Assembly (NCBI GenBank): GCA_900316365.1
Contig: ONCO01000007.1
Location: 1 to 64,000 of the forward strand
From: an uncultured Erysipelotrichaceae bacterium
Lineage (GTDB): Bacteria; Bacillota_I; Bacilli_A; RFN20; CAG-826
Reading direction: 5' to 3'
Length of the DNA stretch: 64,000 nucleotides
Position 1 is the first letter of the stretch. Each line of letters begins with the position of its first letter. The position numbers and the translations under genes were made by a program. The notes below the pieces were generated by a model. The model was given only the letters and a program-made list of their open reading frames with translations. It had not been told where the DNA came from and searched no databases. This document shows positions 57,883-64,000 of the stretch, piece by piece.

Positions 57883-59919
57883 ATGTCGTGCTTTGTTTTA
57901 CACTCCCTCGGTAAGAAGTTTACCGAAGGTAAAAGGTCTTTCTTCCCTTTTAGAAAGGTTAATCTCACTTTCCCCGATAGTGGGCTGGTTTCAATTCGCG
58001 GCAAATCTGGAAGCGGCAAAAGCACGTTGCTAAACCTTTTAGCGGGATTCCTCCGTCCAGACGAAGGAAGAGTCCTATTTAAAGGTAAAGACATAACCAA
58101 GCTTAAGGCCTCAGAGTTAGAGGATTATCGCCTCTATTCCATCGGGATGGTTTATCAGCATTACAACCTCCTTGAAGGGATGACTGCTTATGAGAACATC
58201 GCCCTTCCTCTGGAGATGGCTGGCAAAAGTAAGCAGGAATGTAATAAAAGAATCCATTCTTTAGCCGCCTCATTCCATATGGAGCATCTCCTAGATAAGA
58301 AAATCGACAAAGATAGCGGTGGAGAGAAACAAAGGATTGCCATACTTAGGGCTTTAGCCAATAACCCGGAAGTCATATTGGCGGATGAGCCTACTGGAGC
58401 TTTGGACGCGGCTAACTCAAAGCTAGTCATGGAGATGCTAAAGGAAATCTCCAAAGACCGTCTTGTGGTCATGGTCAGCCACAACGAAAGCCTTATTGCT
58501 GAATATAGCGACGAGGTTTTTGAGATTTCTGGTGGAGTTATTAATAAGCGAAAAGAAGAGACAAAAACGCACACCCGTACCACGCGGATTTTAAAAAAGA
58601 GAAGGGACGGGTGGCTTCAATTGTTTACGAAAAAGCACCTTTGGCAGGACTCTTTCCTAAATCTATTCTCCTTTCTTGCCTGTCTAGTTGGCTTCTTATC
58701 GCTCCTATTCTCGGCAGGCTTCCAAGTGGGAAGCAAGAAAGGCGGTGAAGAGGCTAGATGGGCGAACTACGAGGCTTACACCTTCAATGTGTCGGAGAAG
58801 ACATATCAAGAAGTTGATGGTTCTCCTTTAAGGCTGGTCCATAGCAAAAGACCAGATATCGAAGAAGTCAGGAACCTATTGGGAGAGAGCAAAGTCACGA
58901 TCGCGAATGACTATTCCTTCTTCGTGCCCGATTCTCACGCCTTCTTCCTTAATGGCAAGGCAATGGAGGCCGCAACATTTAGGCCAATCTCCCATCATGA
59001 TGACTCTCTTATCAAGGAAGGTAGCTATTCCTATGGATCTTTGATAGCGAACGAAGAAATGATCAGAGAATTCCCGTCCTTAAAGGTCGGGGATGAAGTG
59101 CGTTTTGATATACCTTTCTCCCTATCTCGTTATGGCAAGAAGGACGAAGGCAATATTTCCTTTGCCTTTATCCTTAGTGGGATAGTCAAAGAATTCTCCT
59201 TCTTAAATAGCCCGAGATTTTATTACGACTATCAGCTTCTCGCCTCAAAGATGAAGGAAACAAAACTCGAGAATATCTCTGAAGCCTTAGAGGTTGAAAC
59301 AACCATCGAGAGTCTGGTTTCTTCTTTGCCCGGGGAAGATGCGGCGACGAATTATTCCTATTTCCTCTTCGCGGGGGATAAGGAAGAGGCCTTATCGATA
59401 GAAGATATAAGGAAGAAGCAAGATGAGAGCAGCTTGTCGATCGAAGGAGACGCGCTCGCGTCATACGAAGCCTATTCATCTTTGATGAATGCCTTCTTGC
59501 TTTCCTTGCTCCTTTTCGTGGGCATTGCCTTCTTAGGTGTTTTCTTCATCGTCGCCCTTTCGTCTTATTCCTCTTTCGCCAAACGTAGAAAGGAAGCGGC
59601 AATCCTATTGGCCTTAGGCGCGAGAAAAAGGTCAGTCAGGAATATCTATGTTCAGGAATCAATGTTAGTAGGGGCTCTTAGCTCGGTAGCCTCTCTTTCC
59701 TTATTCCCTCTAGTAACCAAGTTTGTGAATGGCTATTTAGAGAAGACTTTCTCGATGGGAAGCCTTATCGCCACCCCTTATCAATCCTTCTTAGGTGTTC
59801 CTTATCTCCTCCCTATGCTCCTTTTGCTATTCGCCCTTTTGACTTCTTTCGCTTCAACTTCGATCGCTTTAAGCATCTTGAGGAAATTCCCGTTGGCTAC
59901 GGTGCTACGTGATGAATAA
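57883..59919 (+). CDS. MacB-type ABC exporter (ATPase fused to FtsX-like permease), partner 1
   Basis: 678 residues. Walker A GKSGSGKST (40-48), an atypical signature DSGGEKQR, Walker B VILADEPTGALD, then a membrane helix near residue 265, an extracytoplasmic domain of about 270 residues and three C-terminal helices ending with the LALGARKRSVRNIYVQE cytosolic loop. Likely exports or senses envelope-active peptides, as do BceAB/MacB-type systems; no two-component genes are beside it. It overlaps the larger partner gene by 8 bp. Composition is more A+T rich than the fhs region. Confidence 0.85.
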   Translation: MSCFVLHSLGKKFTEGKRSFFPFRKVNLTFPDSGLVSIRGKSGSGKSTLLNLLAGFLRPDEGRVLFKGKDITKLKASELEDYRLYSIGMVYQHYNLLEGMTAYENIALPLEMAGKSKQECNKRIHSLAASFHMEHLLDKKIDKDSGGEKQRIAILRALANNPEVILADEPTGALDAANSKLVMEMLKEISKDRLVVMVSHNESLIAEYSDEVFEISGGVINKRKEETKTHTRTTRILKKRRDGWLQLFTKKHLWQDSFLNLFSFLACLVGFLSLLFSAGFQVGSKKGGEEARWANYEAYTFNVSEKTYQEVDGSPLRLVHSKRPDIEEVRNLLGESKVTIANDYSFFVPDSHAFFLNGKAMEAATFRPISHHDDSLIKEGSYSYGSLIANEEMIREFPSLKVGDEVRFDIPFSLSRYGKKDEGNISFAFILSGIVKEFSFLNSPRFYYDYQLLASKMKETKLENISEALEVETTIESLVSSLPGEDAATNYSYFLFAGDKEEALSIEDIRKKQDESSLSIEGDALASYEAYSSLMNAFLLSLLLFVGIAFLGVFFIVALSSYSSFAKRRKEAAILLALGARKRSVRNIYVQESMLVGALSSVASLSLFPLVTKFVNGYLEKTFSMGSLIATPYQSFLGVPYLLPMLLLLFALLTSFASTSIALSILRKFPLATVLRDE

Positions 59920-62707
59920 TTTCGTGATTTTTAAACACATTTCCCGCTCATTTGGGAAAAATACGGTTCTTAGGAACCTTAACTTTAAGCTACCTAGACA
60001 TGGCCTTGTGGCTTTGCTTGGTCCTTCAGGATCAGGCAAAAGCACGATCCTTAATATCCTTTCTGGTCTAGATGTTGGCTATAAGGGTCGTTGCCTGATT
60101 GGTAATGCTTGCCTAAAGGACATGGGCCAGAACGAAAGGGATTCTTTCCGCTTATCTAGGATTGGCTATGTCTTCCAGGATTATTCCTTATTGGAGGTAG
60201 AGAACGTCCTCGATAACGTGATGTTCCCTCTTAAGGCCGTGGCCAAAGGAAATACGAAGTCTCTTAAAAGAAGAGCGATGGACCTTCTTCGCTTTGTTGG
60301 CCTAGAGAATAAAGCCAGACAAAGGGTCAATACCTTATCTGGTGGCGAGAAGCAAAGAGTGTGTCTAGCCCGCGCTTTAGCCAATGAGCCTAGCCTCGTT
60401 TTGGCGGATGAGCCGACCGGTGCTCTCGATGAGAAAAACGCGAAAATAGTCATGAATGTACTCAAAAAAGCATCCAAGAGGCAGTTGGTCGTTTTGGTTT
60501 CTCATGATGCGGAACTTGCCAAACAATATGCCGACCAGGTCATGTATCTAAAGGATGGGCAGATTGTCGGTGAGAAGAATGAATCCGCCATCGAAGAGGA
60601 TGGGAGACTTGTCGTGACCCACGTCAAGGAGAAGAAGAGGACCAACTCTTTGGACATGTTTTTCCTTCTTCGCCACGCCTTCCATCTAATGCAGGCCAAG
60701 AAGGGAAGGACGATGCTAACCATCTCCTTAATCGTCATGGGCATTTTGGGTTTAGGTCTTTCGATCTATGTTTCTGATTCCATTGGCCAAGAGCTTTCCT
60801 CTTCCTTGGGTAAGATGGTTTCCCAGAATGACATCGTCATGAGTCCTCTAAAGAGAGTAGAGCAACCGATCGGCAGAACTTATGGAGGCGATGATGTAGT
60901 CGCTAAACGTATAGTCGCAGACCATCCAAATTATCAGGCGGACTATGGAATTGGCTATCTTGCCAACTTTGAGGAAATATTCACGGACTCTAACTCCTTT
61001 ACATTAAGTAAAGAAAATCGCGAAGTCACAGTAACTTCCTTTTCGGCTAGGTCTCTCGCGGAATATGTTTGGCTAGATGAAGGGGCGGTGCATTACCCAT
61101 CAACCCCGAAGACGATGGAAACTGACCAAATAGTTTTGGGTTTGCCTTATGCCGATATGTTTAAGATCTGCTTCGACTTCGGGATTCTTAGGAATTACGA
61201 AAGCTTAGGCTCTTTCTTATCTAGGTTCTACGTTAAGGGAACGTTTTATTTCTCTCATGCCGAGTGGGGGTATGAGGACACGCAGGTATTCCATGTTGTA
61301 GCAGTGAGGGAAAGCCCAACGCCTCTTATATACCATAGCGATCATCAATGGGCGGAGAAGATTATGGAAGGTCAGATGCGCTTCCCATCTTCCTATACGA
61401 TGGATGGTTCTGACATCAAGCCTTGGACTCTCCAGAAGATTGCCTATATCAGCGCGAATAATCTCCCTGCTTTGTTGGACCAACTGAGGCGAGAAAAGTA
61501 CTACGACGATTACGTCTTTTGCCCAGCGAATCGGAGCCATCATAAAGCCCTTTGCCCAATAGGCGAAAAATGCAATTTAGCGAGGGCGTATATCTATCAT
61601 TGCGACAAAACAAGCGTCCCATATGCCTTTTTAGAGGATGTGATGATGAGGCATAAAGAGATTATCGCAAGACGCATCTTGACCCCAGGATCATATGTTG
61701 CTTTTTCTGGTTTGATGGTTGGCACGCCTCAGAAGTGCTTTGTGGGTCCGGACGAGGAATCCTTATCGCAAGTCATCGACTCCTATAGCGACATCTCAGT
61801 CGAGTCTCGTAATGAGGATTTCCTTTTGCCAGAGAACGTCTTGGATGCCGGATTCCTAAAGGCGAGCACAGAAGGAATTGTCATATCTAATGACCTAAGG
61901 AACCTCGAAAGCGGCAGGGAAGCAATCAACTCCCTCGAATGCGTTGTCTCTTCTTCCCTATGGGAACGATTTGGTAAAAAGAACTCTCTGTATATCGCCG
62001 GAGCGGTGTCCGAAGAAGATAACGGCAAGATGGTCAGGCGCGATTTCCGTTTAGGAAAGATGGAGATTGTCGGCGTTAAGCAAGAGAGTAGAAACATCCT
62101 CTATGTAAATGGAGATTGGACCATCGACTATTTCAGGGACGAGTTAGGCATGAGCCCTTTCCTTTTAGAACCAAGTGGCGCGATCTTTACCTGCGAGAGC
62201 AGTGGAGCGGCGTCTTATCTGCTTGATGTCCTAGCGAAAGAATACCCAAATTATCGCTTCTCCAACCCAGGCGCGGAGATTTATTCCTCAATAGAGGAAT
62301 CCATGAATTATATCAAGTTGGCCTTATCTGCTTTTAGCTGTATCTCGCTACTTATCTCCAGCCTTCTATACTTCCTCACGATGATCGTCTCAATCAGGGA
62401 GAATGAAGGGGAGACTAGGCTCCTAACGGTTTTGGGCATTTCTAGGGGCGATATTGTGAAGGCTCACGCCTCAAGGACAATGCTTATTTCCTTAGCGAGT
62501 TTGGGCTTATCAAGCCTAGGCCTGTTCATTGCGGAATTCGTCATTCATTCATATATCTCAGATTCATTCTCCGCATCATCGCGATTTGTTTTTGCGACTA
62601 AACCAATTTTTGCGATGATTGCCTTTTCTTTGCTCTCTTTCCTTTTGTCGGTAATTTTTCTGGCCTTTCATTCCTATTTTCAGCCTCGTTACAAGGAAAA
62701 AATTTGA
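59912..62707 (+). CDS. MacB-type ABC exporter (ATPase fused to FtsX-like permease), partner 2
   Basis: 931 residues from ATG 59912 (a GTG lies one codon before). Walker A GPSGSGKST (37-45), signature LSGGEKQR, Walker B LVLADEPTGALDEK, a helix near residue 270, then an unusually long extracytoplasmic region (about 295-810) and three C-terminal helices. The large loop is rich in Tyr, Asp and Ser and has a short Cys/His-containing stretch CPANRSHHKALCPIGEKC near residue 540. With partner 1 it probably forms a heterodimer. Substrate unknown. Confidence 0.84.
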   Translation: MNNFVIFKHISRSFGKNTVLRNLNFKLPRHGLVALLGPSGSGKSTILNILSGLDVGYKGRCLIGNACLKDMGQNERDSFRLSRIGYVFQDYSLLEVENVLDNVMFPLKAVAKGNTKSLKRRAMDLLRFVGLENKARQRVNTLSGGEKQRVCLARALANEPSLVLADEPTGALDEKNAKIVMNVLKKASKRQLVVLVSHDAELAKQYADQVMYLKDGQIVGEKNESAIEEDGRLVVTHVKEKKRTNSLDMFFLLRHAFHLMQAKKGRTMLTISLIVMGILGLGLSIYVSDSIGQELSSSLGKMVSQNDIVMSPLKRVEQPIGRTYGGDDVVAKRIVADHPNYQADYGIGYLANFEEIFTDSNSFTLSKENREVTVTSFSARSLAEYVWLDEGAVHYPSTPKTMETDQIVLGLPYADMFKICFDFGILRNYESLGSFLSRFYVKGTFYFSHAEWGYEDTQVFHVVAVRESPTPLIYHSDHQWAEKIMEGQMRFPSSYTMDGSDIKPWTLQKIAYISANNLPALLDQLRREKYYDDYVFCPANRSHHKALCPIGEKCNLARAYIYHCDKTSVPYAFLEDVMMRHKEIIARRILTPGSYVAFSGLMVGTPQKCFVGPDEESLSQVIDSYSDISVESRNEDFLLPENVLDAGFLKASTEGIVISNDLRNLESGREAINSLECVVSSSLWERFGKKNSLYIAGAVSEEDNGKMVRRDFRLGKMEIVGVKQESRNILYVNGDWTIDYFRDELGMSPFLLEPSGAIFTCESSGAASYLLDVLAKEYPNYRFSNPGAEIYSSIEESMNYIKLALSAFSCISLLISSLLYFLTMIVSIRENEGETRLLTVLGISRGDIVKAHASRTMLISLASLGLSSLGLFIAEFVIHSYISDSFSASSRFVFATKPIFAMIAFSLLSFLLSVIFLAFHSYFQPRYKEKI

Positions 62708-62827
62708 AAAAAGAGCCCGAATTAGTAAGTTTTTCAATTTTTATATAGCAGGATTTTGTTTTCCGTTATATACTGCTTTCAGTTAGTTTTTTTCACATAC
62801 GAAGACCGACTAGAAAGGTTAGGATTC

Positions 62828-63028
62828 ATGAAGGGAACAGTCAAAATGTTCAATAAGGAAAAGGGCTACGGCTTTATTCGTGCCGAAGATGGCCATGATG
62901 TCTTTTTCCATTATTCCGCTCTTCTAATGGACGACTACAAGACCGCCGAACAAGGCGAAAAGGTTGAGTTCGAAGAAGAGAGCTCTCCACGTGGCCCACG
63001 TGCGAAGGACATTAAGAAAATCGACTAA
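62828..63028 (+). CDS. csp: Cold-shock domain protein
   Basis: 66 residues with RNP1-like KGYGFIRAEDG and RNP2-like DVFFHYSAL. Binds single-stranded RNA/DNA and melts structure. AGGTTAGGATTC provides a weak ribosome site before ATG 62828; the in-frame ATG at 62756 lies upstream of it. Own promoter region (121 bp, TATACT-like box near 62775) and terminator. Confidence 0.94.
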   Translation: MKGTVKMFNKEKGYGFIRAEDGHDVFFHYSALLMDDYKTAEQGEKVEFEEESSPRGPRAKDIKKID

Positions 63029-63044
63029 CAACGCGATTTTTAGG

Positions 63045-63070
63045 ACCCCACTTGCGTAGTGGGGTTTTTC
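63045..63070 (+). terminator. Terminator of the cold-shock gene
   Basis: ACCCCACT-TGCGT-AGTGGGGT hairpin followed by TTTT. Confidence 0.92.
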
Positions 63071-63145
63071 TTTTTACGTTTTTCTAGGATATCCGCGTCC
63101 TTTGAGATAAAATCTCAATGCTCAAAAGAAAGAAGAATTGTTCCA

Positions 63146-64000
63146 ATGTCACTAAAAGCAGGTATCGTCGGTCTCCCAAACGTCGGCAAATCGACTCTAT
63201 TTAACGCCATCACTAACTCCCACGTCGAAGCGGCTAACTATCCGTTCGCGACCATCAATCCAAACTCCGGTGTCGTCATCGTCCCAGACGAACGACTTGA
63301 TTACTTAGCCAAGGCCTTCAATCCAGGCAAGAAAATCAACGCCACCTTCGAGTTCTACGATATCGCCGGTCTCGTCAAAGGCGCGTCCAAAGGCGAAGGT
63401 TTAGGCAATCAGTTCCTCGCCGCGATCCGCGAATGCGACGCTATCTGCGAAGTTGTCCGTTGCTTCGAATCCGAGGAAATCATCCACGTCGAGAATACCG
63501 TCGATCCAGCTAGAGATATCGACACCATCAACCTTGAGCTTGCGATGTCTGACTATGAAGCGGTCAAGAACCGCATCGGCAAACTTGAAGCCAAAGCCCG
63601 TATCGCCAAAGATAAGACCGCAATCTACGAGATGGCCATCTTAAAGCCTCTCGAAGAGTGGCTCGGTCAGGGCAAATCCGCCCGTAACGTTCCTGGCTTA
63701 AGCCAAGAGCAGTTCGAATATGCGAGAAAGTTCTTCTTCCTCCTTTCCATGAAGCCGATCATCTACGTCGCCAACGTTGCCGATAGCGACTACATGGACC
63801 TTGATAACTGCAAACACTACCAAACCGTTAAGGCCATCGCTGCAGAGCAGGGTGCCCAGTGCATCCCAGTCAGCTGCGAGATCGAATACGAAATCAGCCA
63901 GTTGGCCCCAGAGGAGAAGAAAGAATTCCTCACTACCTTGGGCGCCACCGAATCCGGCCTCGATAAATTAGTCAAAGCCGCCTATGCGCTTCTTAACCTC
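63146..64000 (+). CDS. ychF: Ribosome-binding ATPase YchF, 3' end beyond the window
   Basis: 285 codons visible of an expected 365 or so. P-loop GLPNVGKST (9-17), ANYPFATINPN, FYDIAGLVKGASKGEGLGNQ (in part) and the nucleotide-specificity loop YVANVAD. YchF is an OBG-like NTPase preferring ATP and binding ribosomes. Purine-rich AAAGAAGAA lies before the ATG at 63146; GATAAAAT is a likely -10 box further up. The open frame runs off the end of the window. Confidence 0.95.
   Translation, partial: MSLKAGIVGLPNVGKSTLFNAITNSHVEAANYPFATINPNSGVVIVPDERLDYLAKAFNPGKKINATFEFYDIAGLVKGASKGEGLGNQFLAAIRECDAICEVVRCFESEEIIHVENTVDPARDIDTINLELAMSDYEAVKNRIGKLEAKARIAKDKTAIYEMAILKPLEEWLGQGKSARNVPGLSQEQFEYARKFFFLLSMKPIIYVANVADSDYMDLDNCKHYQTVKAIAAEQGAQCIPVSCEIEYEISQLAPEEKKEFLTTLGATESGLDKLVKAAYALLNL

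Noticed and set aside
1-64000. CRISPR array, tRNA genes, prophage or reassigned TGA codons
   Set aside because: No regularly spaced repeats, no cloverleaf with conserved tRNA arms, and no phage structural genes were seen; TGA ends several conserved genes such as rsmG and gpsB.

Overview
The window looks like chromosomal DNA of an uncultured, probably host-associated member of the Bacilli. The evidence is the Bacillus-type SUF order (sufC-sufD-sufS-sufU-sufB), the pairs mnmG-rsmG and parA-parB, recU, a dnaD-like gene, gpsB, rny-ymdB-miaB-miaA, ribU under an FMN riboswitch, and a PrsA-like lipoprotein. TGA is used as a stop, so the standard bacterial code applies. G+C is about half by eye, lower in the MacB-type ABC genes and around 5983-6432. 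Genes are packed tightly with many 1-20 bp overlaps. The taxon is an inference from gene content.

Layout. 1-5.0 kb (minus): a purine/nucleoside ABC importer (BMP lipoprotein, double ATPase, two permeases) behind a C74-type guanine riboswitch, divergent from hpt. 6-10 kb: a membrane protein, then a GT-C glycosyltransferase with a UDP-galactopyranose-mutase-like flavoprotein. 10-17.5 kb: aminopeptidase, recN, an MFS carrier, a Ca/Na exchanger, a Ser-rich endonuclease lipoprotein, a cyclophilin. 17.5-20.6 kb is an accessory patch: an internally deleted IS3-type element and an ABC exporter that has lost its normal start codon. 20.6-25.4 kb: flippase-like protein, glycolipid glycosyltransferase, recX, yhaM-like nuclease, HIT protein. 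25.5-29.2 kb: two overlapping foldase-type lipoproteins. 29.4-38.2 kb: SUF operon, mnmG, rsmG, parA, parB. 38.2-48.1 kb: FMN riboswitch-ribU, ferredoxin, cmk-der, HU, a very short CCA-adding-type enzyme, dnaD, nth, recU, an exonuclease, an NfeD/SPFH operon, gpsB. 48.1-57.8 kb: RNase P RNA, pgsA, pncC, recA, rny, ymdB, miaB, miaA, fhs, DUF951. 57.9-64 kb: two overlapping ABC exporters, a cold-shock protein and the start of ychF, cut by the window end.

The most notable observations are: (1) MiaB carries a C-terminal extension resembling RicA/YmcA-YlbF proteins, directly downstream of rny and ymdB, which suggests a physical fusion linking tRNA thiomethylation to the RNase Y specificity complex; (2) at least eight genes have a -10-like hexamer 6-8 nt before the start codon and mostly no Shine-Dalgarno, which is the geometry of leaderless mRNAs; (3) a structured, unassigned leader precedes rny; (4) the CCA-type nucleotidyltransferase is about half the usual length; (5) several ribosome-binding sites sit inside hairpins or terminators. 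No tRNA, CRISPR array or prophage was seen. All family names come from reading motifs; no database search was run.
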